A DNA stretch of 13,070 nucleotides from Candidatus Dojkabacteria bacterium (GTDB lineage: Bacteria; Patescibacteriota; Dojkabacteria; SC72), in contig JAAZAL010000013.1 in NCBI GenBank assembly GCA_012514355.1, positions 1 through 13,070 on the forward strand, written 5' to 3'. Position 1 is the stretch's first letter. Every line of letters starts with the position of its first letter. This document shows, in pieces, positions 1-7,083 of the stretch. Made by a program: the position numbers and the translations under genes. A model generated the notes under the pieces. It saw nothing but the letters and a program-made list of their open reading frames with translations. It made no database searches and had not been told where the DNA came from.

Positions 1-896
1 GGTTTTTTGATGCCTTTTCCATTATTAAAAAAGTGAAACCATCAATAATAGTTTCTTCTGGAGGGTTTGTATCTGTACCAGTTTGTTTAGCAGGAAAGAT
101 TTTTAAAAAACCCATATATCTACATGAGCAGACAGCAACTGTAGGCCTAGCAAATAAAGTTGTAGGCAAATTTGCTAAAAAGATTTTTGTCTCTTTTAAT
201 AACTCTGCTAAATATTTCCCTAAAGGTAAAAGTATTCATTCTGGGAATATAATTAAAAAGGAGATATTTAATAAAAATATATTACCTAATACAGACAAGG
301 AAATTATTGAACTTTTTGTCACAAATAAAGAGCTCCCATTCATATATATTTCAGGAGGAAGTTTAGGTTCTCACAGCATAAATAGAAAAATTCTGGATAA
401 TATTCAAACTCTTTTAAGAAAATATCGCATACTTTTACAAACTGGTGAGAATGAAATATTTAAAGATTTTCAAAAAGGTATAGAAATAAAAAATAGTTTG
501 CCCTCATCTCTTAAGGAGAGATTTGTTGTAAAAAAATATATTGATATTAATACAATTGGATATGTACTTAATAATATGAATCTCTTTATCGGCAGGTCTG
601 GGGCAAATACAGTATATGAAATAGGGGTATTAAAAAAGAATGCTCTTTTCATTCCAATACCATGGGTTACACATAATGAACAGTATTTAAATGCTAAAGT
701 GCTCAAAGATTTAGGTATAGCAGATATACTCGAAGAAAAGTATCTAGAAGATAGCAATCTAGAAGAGGAGATAGAAAGATTTGAGGAACAGTTAAAACTT
801 CGAAATATTGATAAAGAGAAATTAGACCAACTCTTTCCTACGAATGCAATTTACTTTGTATTAGATTCCATATTAAAAGAATACCTCAAAGATTAA
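1..896 (+). CDS. murG: MurG, UDP-GlcNAc:lipid I GlcNAc transferase (5'-truncated by window edge)
   Basis: MurG is the peripheral membrane glycosyltransferase (GT28 family, GT-B fold) that adds GlcNAc to lipid I to make lipid II on the inner face of the membrane. The reading frame is open from base 3 to the TAA at 894-896, giving about 297 residues. The usual length is about 355, so roughly 60 N-terminal residues, including the first glycine-rich loop, lie upstream of the window. An internal GTG at 33 is not the true start, because the residues before it continue the family pattern. Visible motifs are GGFVSVP (about 60-80), LHEQ (120-131, compare E. coli VLHEQN), the GGSLG nucleotide-sugar loop at 354-368, GRSGANTVYE near 591-620 (compare SRSGALTVSE) and PWVTHNEQYLNA near 660-695. 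murB follows after 42 bases. The assignment is sure; only the N-terminus is missing. Confidence 0.95.
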   Translation, partial: FFDAFSIIKKVKPSIIVSSGGFVSVPVCLAGKIFKKPIYLHEQTATVGLANKVVGKFAKKIFVSFNNSAKYFPKGKSIHSGNIIKKEIFNKNILPNTDKEIIELFVTNKELPFIYISGGSLGSHSINRKILDNIQTLLRKYRILLQTGENEIFKDFQKGIEIKNSLPSSLKERFVVKKYIDINTIGYVLNNMNLFIGRSGANTVYEIGVLKKNALFIPIPWVTHNEQYLNAKVLKDLGIADILEEKYLEDSNLEEEIERFEEQLKLRNIDKEKLDQLFPTNAIYFVLDSILKEYLKD

Positions 897-920
897 TAGC
901 TCTAGTTTTTAGATTTAATG

Positions 921-926
921 TATAAT
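921..926 (+). promoter_or_regulatory. -10 box for murB, near-leaderless start
   Basis: A perfect TATAAT, preceded directly by TG, ends 12 bases before the murB ATG at 939. Transcription from it would start near 933, leaving a leader of about six bases with no room for a Shine-Dalgarno sequence. No convincing -35 box is seen at the usual distance. The inference is sequence-only, but the same arrangement recurs at other genes in this window. Confidence 0.55.
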
Positions 927-938
927 TAAATAGAAACT

Positions 939-2015
939 ATGAATATTCTTTTAAATAAATCCCTAAAGAAATTAAACCAGTACGGTGTTGATGTCAATGC
1001 AAAGTATTTTGTAGAGATAACAAATGAAAAAGATATTACTGAACTAATCAATTCTGAATATATCAAGAAGGAAAAAATATTAATTTTGGGGAGTGGAAAC
1101 AATATTCTTTTTACAAAAGATTTTGATGGATTAGTTGTTAAACCCAATCTGTTAGGAAAAGAGATTGTTAAAGAAGATGAGAAAAATATATGGATTGAAG
1201 TATATTGTGGAGAGGATTGGGATAGCTTTGTTACATGGTGTGTTAAAAATAATTATCAAGGTATAGAGAATTTAATTGATATTCCAAGTAGTATTGGTGG
1301 AGCTGTATCTCAAAATATCGCCGCCTACGGTCAGAATATCATGGATGTTGTTGAATCTGTTAAAGCAATCGATTTAGAAAATGGTAATAGTAAAACATTT
1401 AGTAATAAACAGTGTAAATATACATACAGAAGTAGTATTTTCAAATCTAAAGAGAAAAACAGATATTTAATTACATCCGCTATCTTCAAATTAAATAAAG
1501 AGCCTGATGATTTAGAAATTAGTTACTTTGAAAGGAAATCAAGATATGGTTCACTTGAGGAGGAACTAAAAAGTATTGCTCAGAAACCGTATACAATTCA
1601 TGATGTTATGCAAGCAGTAATTAATCAAAGAGGTAAAAAACTTCCCTCAACTAAAGAGTACGGTACTTGTGGAAGTGTTTTTGAAAACCCCATTGTTACA
1701 AAAGAAAAATATATATCCCTTAGTAAAGAAATCTCAGAATTGCAATCTTACCCAGTAGAGAAATTAATATACAGAAAAAACATTAACGAACTAGAGCAAG
1801 AGTATGTCAAAATACCCGCCGGGAGAGTAATTGATGAACTAGGATACAGAGGAAAATGGTATGGGAATGTAGGTATGTTTGAGAAACATGCACTCTGTCT
1901 TGTAACAAACCGAAAAGCAACAGGTAAAGAGATCTATGATTTTCTAAAAAGCATTAAAAAAGAGGTTAAGAAAAAATATGATATAGATTTAAATTATGAA
2001 ATTAATATATATTAA
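939..2015 (+). CDS. murB: MurB, UDP-N-acetylenolpyruvoylglucosamine reductase (type I)
   Basis: MurB is the cytoplasmic FAD enzyme that reduces UDP-GlcNAc-enolpyruvate to UDP-MurNAc with NADPH, the step after MurA. The 358-residue length fits E. coli-type (type I) MurB. The FAD-binding region includes LILGSGNNILF (48-58) and GIENLIDIPSSIGGAVSQNIAAYG (108-131). Catalytic residues are in place: Arg164 in YTYRSSIFK, the proton-donor Ser246 in GTCGSVFENP, and Glu354 in the C-terminal LNYEINIY, matching E. coli R159, S229 and E325. The ATG at 939 is the only sensible start: it sits just after a TATAAT box and gives the normal N-terminus. There is no Shine-Dalgarno sequence. murA begins 8 bases after the stop, so the two steps that make UDP-MurNAc are probably co-transcribed, although enzymatically MurA acts first. 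Confidence 0.95.
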   Translation: MNILLNKSLKKLNQYGVDVNAKYFVEITNEKDITELINSEYIKKEKILILGSGNNILFTKDFDGLVVKPNLLGKEIVKEDEKNIWIEVYCGEDWDSFVTWCVKNNYQGIENLIDIPSSIGGAVSQNIAAYGQNIMDVVESVKAIDLENGNSKTFSNKQCKYTYRSSIFKSKEKNRYLITSAIFKLNKEPDDLEISYFERKSRYGSLEEELKSIAQKPYTIHDVMQAVINQRGKKLPSTKEYGTCGSVFENPIVTKEKYISLSKEISELQSYPVEKLIYRKNINELEQEYVKIPAGRVIDELGYRGKWYGNVGMFEKHALCLVTNRKATGKEIYDFLKSIKKEVKKKYDIDLNYEINIY

Positions 2016-2023
2016 TTACTACT

Positions 2024-3316
2024 ATGGCAAATTTAATAGTTAAAGGAGGAAACAAATTAAACGGAGAAATTACTCCTGCAGGAAATAAAAACTCAGCACT
2101 TCCAATACTTTGTGCAACATTACTCACGGATGAAACAGTAACAATTAATAACTTCCCAGAACTTACAGATGTAAGTAAATTATTAGAACTAATGAAAGAG
2201 TTGGGCTCTGAAATTAATTGGGACAAAGAGAAACAAAGTATTAAGATAAATAATTCTAACTTTTGTAAAAACTTTGGTGACTCAGGTCTTCCCTTAGGTA
2301 TGAGGGGGGCACTTTTAATATTAGCTCCACTTTTACATAGACATAAGATACTAGAAATTAAACAGGAGATTGGAGGATGTTCTTTGGGTATTAGAGAGAT
2401 AGATCCTCACTTAGAGGTATTTAAAAGTTTAGGTGCAAAGGTAACTATAAATGAGAAATTAACAATTGATGCAACAAAGGGTCTTTCTGGAAATACTCTA
2501 TGGCAAGACTATATGTCTGTCACTACAACTGAGAACTTCATTATGGCAGCTTGCCTTGCTAAGGGCGAATCAAAAATGATTAACAGCGCTTCTGAGCCTC
2601 ATGTACAAGATTTGTGCAATTTTCTACAAGGTATGGGAGCTCAGATTGAGGGAATAGGTTCATCTACCATTGTTGTTAAAGGTGTTGAGAAGTTACATGG
2701 AACAGAGTTTACAATCTCTTCTGACCATCATGAGATTACAACACTACTAGCCCTAGGTGCAATGACAGGAGGTCAAGTAAGGGTAAAAAATGCAATACCC
2801 CAACACTTTCAATTAATTAATAAAACATTTGCAAAGTTTGGAGTTAATATCCTGTATGAGTGTGATACTGCATATTATGAAATTAATAATAAATTAAAAG
2901 TAGTAGAACCGTATACCAAAAACCTCTTACAAAAAGTAGAAGCAGCCCCATGGCCATACTTTCCTACTGACCTCTTACCCTTAATGATGGCTCTATCGGT
3001 AAAAGCAGAGGGTAATTGTATGTTTTGGAATAAAATATATGAAGCAGGCCTATTCTGGATACCAGAAATGATTAAATTTGGAGCTCACATTGTAATGTGT
3101 GATCCTCATAGAGTAATAGTATTTGGAGGCAAAAAACTCTCTCCTGCAACTGTTGATGCTCCCAACATTATTAGAGCAACAGTTGCTCTTCTTATGGTAG
3201 CTCTCACTATTGAAGGAGAAAGTATAATTAATGATGCAGATTCAATTAAAAGAGCTCATCCAAATTTTGTAGAGAATTTACAGAAACTAGGAGCAGATAT
3301 CAAATGGCAAGAGTAG
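2024..3316 (+). CDS. murA: MurA-type UDP-GlcNAc 1-carboxyvinyltransferase (divergent C-terminal half)
   Basis: MurA transfers enolpyruvate from PEP to UDP-GlcNAc, the committed step of peptidoglycan synthesis, in the cytoplasm. At 430 residues it has the full length of the two-domain EPSP-synthase fold. The N-terminal half is standard: GNKNSALP with Lys22-Asn23 (8-27), Arg94 in GMRGALLILAPLL, and GGCSLGIREIDPH with Cys119 at the place of the fosfomycin-target Cys115 of E. coli. FPTD with Asp316 matches E. coli Asp305. The C-terminal half departs from the family: where E. coli has ENRFMHVPEL (Arg331) this protein has EAGLFWIPEM at 340-349, and the DRGYE segment is replaced by KRAHP (409-413), with Arg410 kept. 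The start ATG has no Shine-Dalgarno sequence and lies 8 bases after murB. A related enolpyruvyl transferase cannot be fully excluded, but the position next to murB and the intact cysteine loop favour MurA. Confidence 0.9.
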   Translation: MANLIVKGGNKLNGEITPAGNKNSALPILCATLLTDETVTINNFPELTDVSKLLELMKELGSEINWDKEKQSIKINNSNFCKNFGDSGLPLGMRGALLILAPLLHRHKILEIKQEIGGCSLGIREIDPHLEVFKSLGAKVTINEKLTIDATKGLSGNTLWQDYMSVTTTENFIMAACLAKGESKMINSASEPHVQDLCNFLQGMGAQIEGIGSSTIVVKGVEKLHGTEFTISSDHHEITTLLALGAMTGGQVRVKNAIPQHFQLINKTFAKFGVNILYECDTAYYEINNKLKVVEPYTKNLLQKVEAAPWPYFPTDLLPLMMALSVKAEGNCMFWNKIYEAGLFWIPEMIKFGAHIVMCDPHRVIVFGGKKLSPATVDAPNIIRATVALLMVALTIEGESIINDADSIKRAHPNFVENLQKLGADIKWQE

Positions 3317-3331
3317 AGCAAATATAGTCTG

Positions 3332-3337
3332 TATAAT
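3332..3337 (+). promoter_or_regulatory. Candidate -10 box just after murA, inside an inverted repeat
   Basis: A perfect TATAAT, preceded by TG, starts 15 bases after the murA stop and is framed symmetrically by AGCAAAT and ATTTGCT. No start codon with a usable frame follows within the distance seen for the other promoters, so any transcript would be a long mraZ leader or a short non-coding RNA. It may also be chance in AT-rich DNA. Confidence 0.25.
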
Positions 3338-3367
3338 ATAAAGAATTTGCTTAAGACTACATCTAAA

Positions 3368-3387
3368 TACATTGATAATACAATGTA
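3368..3387 (+). repeat. Perfect 7-bp hairpin (TACATTG / CAATGTA)
   Basis: TACATTG and CAATGTA pair exactly around a six-base loop ATAATA. One mismatch further out, two more A-T pairs are possible. It is not followed by a T-run, so it is not a classical intrinsic terminator. It may be an operator or part of a structured RNA. Confidence 0.4.
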
Positions 3388-3417
3388 ATTAACAATATCC
3401 TAAATGTAGTGCTATTT

Positions 3418-3446
3418 ACCCTTCCCAATAATTAAGGGTTTAAAAA
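3418..3446 (+). terminator. Weak candidate terminator hairpin (ACCCTT / AAGGGT)
   Basis: A 6-bp stem with three G-C pairs (3418-3423 with 3434-3439) and a ten-base loop is followed by only TTT and then A residues. The position between two transcription blocks suits a terminator, but the stem is short and the T-tract poor. Confidence 0.25.
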
Positions 3447-3532
3447 ATAGTATTGTAATAGTAATCATTCCACCGTAATACATAGCTTGTAGTAATACAC
3501 TCTTGACCACTCTTAAATATTAATGGTACATT

Positions 3533-3557
3533 AGTGGCAAGAAGTGGTAAAAAGTGG
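3533..3557 (+). promoter_or_regulatory. MraZ-box operator: three AGTGG direct repeats at 10-bp period
   Basis: AGTGG occurs at 3533-3537, 3543-3547 and 3553-3557, exactly ten bases apart; the last two are also preceded by A, giving AAGTGGT. MraZ is known to bind short direct repeats at one-helical-turn spacing upstream of its own gene: TGGGN units with 5-base spacers in E. coli, and AAAGTG-type units in Mollicutes. Here the third unit overlaps the extended -10 of the mraZ promoter, so bound MraZ would block RNA polymerase. A looser ATGG unit lies at 3523-3526, and a single inverted AGTGGT (minus strand) at 3506-3511. Autoregulation of the following cluster is inferred from this. Confidence 0.75.
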
Positions 3558-3563
3558 TATATT
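3555..3563 (+). promoter_or_regulatory. Extended -10 promoter of mraZ
   Basis: TGGTATATT has the TGn extension plus a TATATT -10 box and ends six bases before the ATG at 3570. Transcription would start at or within a base or two of that ATG, giving a leaderless message. This supports the ATG at 3570 over the upstream GTG at 3534, which lies inside the operator. Confidence 0.6.
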
Positions 3564-3569
3564 TTGGAC

Positions 3570-4007
3570 ATGATTATTGGAGAATACAAAAGTAGAATAG
3601 GGGAAAAGAAAAGAGTATCACTTCCTAAACGGTTTAGAGATGAACTAGGAGAGGAAATAATATTAACAAGAGGATATGAGAATTCATTAATACTTGTTAA
3701 TAAAGGAATGTGGGAAAGAATAGCAGGAGATGTCATTAATGGCTCTTTTATAAATAAAAATATTCGTGATACATCAAGATTTCTAATAGGTAGTGCAACA
3801 GAAGTATCGCTAGATAAACTAGGGAGGTTTGTAATACCTCAATCACTCTTTGAATACGGTTCTCTTAACAAAGAAATCGTATTTCTAGGATTAGTTAACT
3901 GGATAGAGATATGGGATAAAGATAAATGGGAAGAAAGAGTTAAATATCTAAATACAAATAGCGAGAAAATAGCACAAGAGATTGAGAAGATGAAGGAGGG
4001 TAAATAA
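3570..4007 (+). CDS. mraZ: MraZ, transcriptional regulator of the dcw cluster
   Basis: MraZ is a DNA-binding protein made of two AbrB/SpoVT-like swapped-hairpin halves; it forms ring-shaped oligomers and controls the division and cell-wall cluster that it heads. With the ATG at 3570 the protein is 145 residues, the usual size, and begins MIIGEYKSRIGEKKRVSLPKR, lining up with the family N-terminus. The second half carries the classic DKLGRFVIP (about 82-90), and the first half a degenerate counterpart, EKKRVSLP (12-19). Extending to the GTG at 3534 would add 12 residues with no family counterpart and would place the start inside the operator repeats. The stop codon abuts the rsmH ATG with no spacer, and an intact mraZ-rsmH pair is a hallmark of this locus. 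Three MraZ-like boxes directly upstream indicate self-regulation. Confidence 0.93.
   Translation: MIIGEYKSRIGEKKRVSLPKRFRDELGEEIILTRGYENSLILVNKGMWERIAGDVINGSFINKNIRDTSRFLIGSATEVSLDKLGRFVIPQSLFEYGSLNKEIVFLGLVNWIEIWDKDKWEERVKYLNTNSEKIAQEIEKMKEGK
3993..3999 (+). promoter_or_regulatory. Strong Shine-Dalgarno sequence of rsmH
   Basis: AAGGAGG inside the end of mraZ lies eight bases before the rsmH ATG. It is the only strong ribosome binding site I see in the window, and it marks rsmH as an internal operon gene, in contrast to the leaderless-type starts elsewhere. Confidence 0.85.
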
Positions 4008-4895
4008 ATGGAAAAAATTCATACACCAGTTTTACTTTCAGAGACTCTTAATTACCTTAATATCTCTCAAGATGGATTCTACATAGATTGTACACTTGGA
4101 GATGGGGGACACAGTATTGAAATACTTAAAAGATTAAGTCCAAATGGAAAACTATTAAGTATAGATCAAGACCAATACGCAATTGGTTTTGTAAAAGAGT
4201 ATTACAAAGAACAATTAGCAGACAATTGGGAGATAGCAAACTGTAACTTTTCAAAGATTGATACCTTAGTAGAAAAGTATCCTCAAAAACCAAATGGAAT
4301 ACTCATGGATTTAGGACTTTCATCTAGGCAATTAGAGCACTCCCATAACAGAGGATTTAGCTACCAGCAGGAAAGCGAACCCTTAGATATGAGAATGGAT
4401 ACAAAGCTTGGTGTAAGTGCAAAGGATTTGCTAGTAGTACTTCCCGAAAAAGAGCTATCTACTCTTTTTTTTAGATATGGAGAAGAGAAATACGCTAACA
4501 AGATTGCAAAAGCAATTAAAGAAAATATTACGAATATTAATACAGTTGGAGATCTTACAAGACTAGTCTTCAGAGTTGTGCCGGCAGCTCATCAAAGTTC
4601 TAAGAACCCTTCTCGCAGAGTCTTTCAGGCTCTGCGAATAGTGGTAAATGATGAGTTAGACTCACTACAAATTGGATTAGACAAGTCTTTTAAGCTCTTA
4701 AACAGTAAAGGAAGGTTATGTGTAATATCCTTCCATTCACTTGAAGATAGAATAGTTAAAAACTACTTTAACAATTTAGTTGAAAGCGGAGAGGCGATAC
4801 TTCTTACTAAAGAAATAATTGCCCCAACCGACCAAGAGGTAGGAAGTAACCCCAGATCCGCTTCAGCTAAGTTAAGAGTAATAGAAAAAATTTAA
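4008..4895 (+). CDS. rsmH: RsmH (MraW), 16S rRNA C1402 N4-methyltransferase
   Basis: RsmH uses S-adenosylmethionine to methylate N4 of C1402 in 16S rRNA, in the ribosomal P site. The 295-residue protein is complete and typical. It has HTPVLLSETLNYL at the N-terminus, the SAM-binding DCTLGDGGHS (about 28-37), GILMDLGLSSRQLE, FSYQQESEPLDMRMD, RRVFQALRIVVNDEL, VISFHSLEDRIVKNYF and the C-terminal NPRSASAKLRVIEK. The start is fixed by AAGGAGG eight bases upstream and by direct contact with the mraZ stop. The FtsL-like gene begins 7 bases after its stop. The enzyme that methylates the 2'-OH of the same nucleotide, RsmI, is also encoded in this window. Confidence 0.97.
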   Translation: MEKIHTPVLLSETLNYLNISQDGFYIDCTLGDGGHSIEILKRLSPNGKLLSIDQDQYAIGFVKEYYKEQLADNWEIANCNFSKIDTLVEKYPQKPNGILMDLGLSSRQLEHSHNRGFSYQQESEPLDMRMDTKLGVSAKDLLVVLPEKELSTLFFRYGEEKYANKIAKAIKENITNINTVGDLTRLVFRVVPAAHQSSKNPSRRVFQALRIVVNDELDSLQIGLDKSFKLLNSKGRLCVISFHSLEDRIVKNYFNNLVESGEAILLTKEIIAPTDQEVGSNPRSASAKLRVIEKI

Positions 4896-4902
4896 TAAAA
4901 AA

Positions 4903-5208
4903 ATGATTAAAAAGGCGACTTTTAATAATAGAATATTCTCACTACTTTTACTCCTTTCCTTTGTCATCTTTGTACTGTCCCAATTAATTGTTAACTCAAT
5001 ACTTACTCCCTTAGGTAGTAAGTTAGAATCATTAAACTCTGAAAAAGAGTATCTACTAGAAGAAAACAGAATAATATCTGAAGAGATTGCTAAAAACAAC
5101 TCTCTTAGGGTAATTGAAAATCTCTCTGACAAGAAACTAAAACTTTCAAAAGAGAAGGTACAAACTTTTGTATATATTGAAGATTCCACTTTAGTTGCTA
5201 ATAACTAA
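4903..5208 (+). CDS. ftsL: FtsL-like small bitopic division protein
   Basis: The 101-residue product has the FtsL/DivIC design: a short basic cytoplasmic N-terminus (MIKKATFNNR), one hydrophobic membrane segment (about 11-32), then a heptad-rich, charged extracellular coiled coil (about 37-70, rich in E, L and K). FtsL sequences are poorly conserved, so the call rests on size, topology and position between rsmH and ftsI, where ftsL normally lies. In other bacteria FtsL links FtsB/FtsQ to the FtsW-FtsI synthase complex at the septum. There is no Shine-Dalgarno sequence. The last base of its TAA is the first base of the ftsI ATG (TAATG), which points to translational coupling. Confidence 0.72.
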   Translation: MIKKATFNNRIFSLLLLLSFVIFVLSQLIVNSILTPLGSKLESLNSEKEYLLEENRIISEEIAKNNSLRVIENLSDKKLKLSKEKVQTFVYIEDSTLVANN

Positions 5209-7052
5209 TGACCAGTTTAAGTCATCTACACGCCCCTAGGGAAAAAAGTAAAGAGAATTCTACTGGCGCTAAGATTCAAAAAAATAACTATAAATTAGTA
5301 ATCACAATTCTCTCAGCTTTAGGCTTTATAATCCTTTTTCAAGCTTTTAGATGGCAGATACTGGAATCTGATAAATTTGTTTTAATTGCTAAACAACAGT
5401 ATACAGATTCCGGTAAACAAACAGCTCAAAGAGGTCAAATACTTGCTCAAGATGGAACCATTCTAGCTGTAGATCAACCCATATGGAATATATACGCCTC
5501 TTTAAGTAATGATGAAAGAGAAAGAAAATTGTTTTTTGAACACAAAGATCTATTTATCTCCACTGTGTCTTCAATATTAGCAGTTGAAAATAAAAGCATT
5601 GAAGAGAAAATTACTGATGATTTCGTATATGTTCCACTAGCAAAAGGGGTAGATACAGAAACAAAAATAGCACTTGAAACTGCAAATATCTTTGGAGATG
5701 AAAAACAGAGTAGAGCAGGTTTTGGATTGTATTTTGAAAGAGCCTTAAAAAGGGTATATCCAAATGGAGAATTAGCATCACATGTCCTTGGCTTTATCGG
5801 TAAAAATAGTGAGGGTAAAGATTTAGGAATGTACGGAGTAGAAGGCTTCTATTTCGGAGATATTACTGGGAAAGAAGGTTACACATATGAAGAAAAGGAC
5901 TCAAGAGGAAATACCATTCTTACAGCAGAGTATGAACCAGTTCAAGCTAGATCTGGAAAAGATTTTACTCTTACAATTAAGCCCTCTTTACAAAACAAAG
6001 TAGAGGGAATACTTAAAACCCATGTTGAGAGTAGTAGGTCTAAAAGTGGTAGTGTCATTATTATGAATCCCAAAACTGGAGAGATTCTCTCAATGGCAAA
6101 CTACCCCTCTTACAATCCTAATGAATATTGGAGAATATCTGACCCATGGATATTTAAAAACCTATCTATTGCAGATGTATATGAATACGGCTCAGTACAT
6201 AAACCTGTTACAGTAGCAATAGCGCTTGAATCTGGATCAATAGATAAAGAGTATACATGTGATGACCCTACTGGATATCTTGATTTGTATGAAGCAACAA
6301 AGTATGCAGACCTTAAGGGAAGAAAGATATACACCTGGGATAGAAGACCCGATGGATTACAGGGATTAGCTGATATGTTAAAAAACTCTAGTAATCCCTG
6401 CTTAGCAAGAACTGCTCTTGAGGTAGATTCTGCATATTATTACAACAAACTAAAAGAGTTTGGCATAGGGAATTTCATTGGAATAGGACTACAGGAAGAA
6501 AGTAATAGTTATCTTAAATCATTCGATGAGTGGACGAGATTAGATATCATCACGGCATCCTTTGGACAAGGTATTTCTGCAACACCCCTTCAAGTAATCT
6601 CTGCAATTAGTACAATTGCTAACCATGGTACTAGAATGAGACCGTATATTATTTCAACAATCTCAAATGAGGAAGAAACTATTAAATATCCCCCGCAAAT
6701 ACTCTCTGAGCCAATATCTCCTGACACTGCAGATACAGTAGCAGAGATGATGACACACGTAATAGAAGATGGAGGTATAAGTCCTACATATATTAAACTA
6801 TTAAAGGAGTATTACATAGCAGGTAAAACAGGTACTGCACAGGTAGCTAAAAAAGATGGAACTGGATACGAAGAAGATAAAACTATAACTACATTTGTAG
6901 GATTTGCACCAGCAGATGATGCAAAAATGATAATGCTAGTTAGATTAGAAGAACCAAAAAACAGCCCATACGCTGCTTCAACTGTAGTACCACTATGGAC
7001 TGACATATTTCTTAATGTCGTACATGACCTAGAAATATCTCAAAGAAATTGA
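5208..7052 (+). CDS. ftsI: FtsI/PBP3-type class B penicillin-binding protein (transpeptidase)
   Basis: This is a 614-residue membrane-anchored DD-transpeptidase that crosslinks peptidoglycan, presumably at the septum. Domains in order: cytoplasmic tail (1-28), one transmembrane helix (about 29-47), PBP dimerisation domain starting with AQRGQILAQDGTILA (73-87), then the transpeptidase domain. All three active-site motifs are present: SVHK (Ser329 nucleophile, Lys332), SSN (394-396) and KTGT (540-543). The segment before the serine reads YEYGSVHKP in place of the common EPGSTxKP. There are no C-terminal PASTA domains. The start overlaps the FtsL-like stop by one base, which fits a coupled FtsL-FtsI pair. 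The gene ends in TGA. A general elongation PBP2 is the alternative, but the position after ftsL favours FtsI. Confidence 0.93.
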   Translation: MTSLSHLHAPREKSKENSTGAKIQKNNYKLVITILSALGFIILFQAFRWQILESDKFVLIAKQQYTDSGKQTAQRGQILAQDGTILAVDQPIWNIYASLSNDERERKLFFEHKDLFISTVSSILAVENKSIEEKITDDFVYVPLAKGVDTETKIALETANIFGDEKQSRAGFGLYFERALKRVYPNGELASHVLGFIGKNSEGKDLGMYGVEGFYFGDITGKEGYTYEEKDSRGNTILTAEYEPVQARSGKDFTLTIKPSLQNKVEGILKTHVESSRSKSGSVIIMNPKTGEILSMANYPSYNPNEYWRISDPWIFKNLSIADVYEYGSVHKPVTVAIALESGSIDKEYTCDDPTGYLDLYEATKYADLKGRKIYTWDRRPDGLQGLADMLKNSSNPCLARTALEVDSAYYYNKLKEFGIGNFIGIGLQEESNSYLKSFDEWTRLDIITASFGQGISATPLQVISAISTIANHGTRMRPYIISTISNEEETIKYPPQILSEPISPDTADTVAEMMTHVIEDGGISPTYIKLLKEYYIAGKTGTAQVAKKDGTGYEEDKTITTFVGFAPADDAKMIMLVRLEEPKNSPYAASTVVPLWTDIFLNVVHDLEISQRN

Positions 7053-7072
7053 GATAATCTAAAATAACTTTG

Positions 7073-7080
7073 TATATATT
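7073..7080 (+). promoter_or_regulatory. Possible -10 box directly before mraY
   Basis: The AT-rich TATATATT, preceded by TG, lies 3-5 bases from the mraY ATG at 7084, inside a 31-base spacer lacking a Shine-Dalgarno sequence. It resembles the promoters of other genes here, but mraY can also be read from the upstream operon, so this is tentative. Confidence 0.3.
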
Positions 7081-7083
7081 AAT

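Larger units (their letters stand above)
3317..3569. other. Intergenic spacer between murA and mraZ with inverted repeats and promoter elements
   Basis: This is the longest gene-free stretch in the window. I found no credible coding frame. It holds, in order: a 7-bp inverted repeat (AGCAAAT at 3317-3323 and ATTTGCT at 3345-3351) flanking a TATAAT at 3332-3337; a hairpin at 3368-3387; a weak hairpin at 3418-3439 followed by TTTAAAAAA; a repeated GTAATACA (3475-3482 and 3492-3499); and the mraZ operator and promoter region from about 3506. It separates the murG-murB-murA block from the mraZ block and could hold the end of one transcript, a short RNA and the start of the next. Confidence 0.5.

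Noticed and set aside
470..757. Minus-strand open frame inside murG
   Set aside because: It is fully antisense to a conserved enzyme, with no promoter or family features; AT-rich coding DNA gives such shadows often.
3347..3388. Tiny frame from a TTG after the orphan TATAAT, ending at a TAA
   Set aside because: Only 13 codons, no Shine-Dalgarno sequence, rare start codon and overlap with a hairpin; no evidence of coding.
3475..3499. Two GTAATACA copies as a possible short repeat array or attachment site
   Set aside because: Only two 8-base copies in AT-rich DNA, with no further units and no integrase or mobile gene nearby.
3534..3569. GTG at 3534 as the start of mraZ
   Set aside because: It lies inside the operator repeats and before the extended -10 box, and adds 12 residues not found in the family; the ATG at 3570 fits both promoter and family.
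7050..7067. Possible UGA recoding (Gly) as in Gracilibacteria/Absconditabacteria
   Set aside because: No gene here contains an internal in-frame TGA, and ftsI ends normally at TGA. Reading through would add only four residues before TAA, so recoding has no support.
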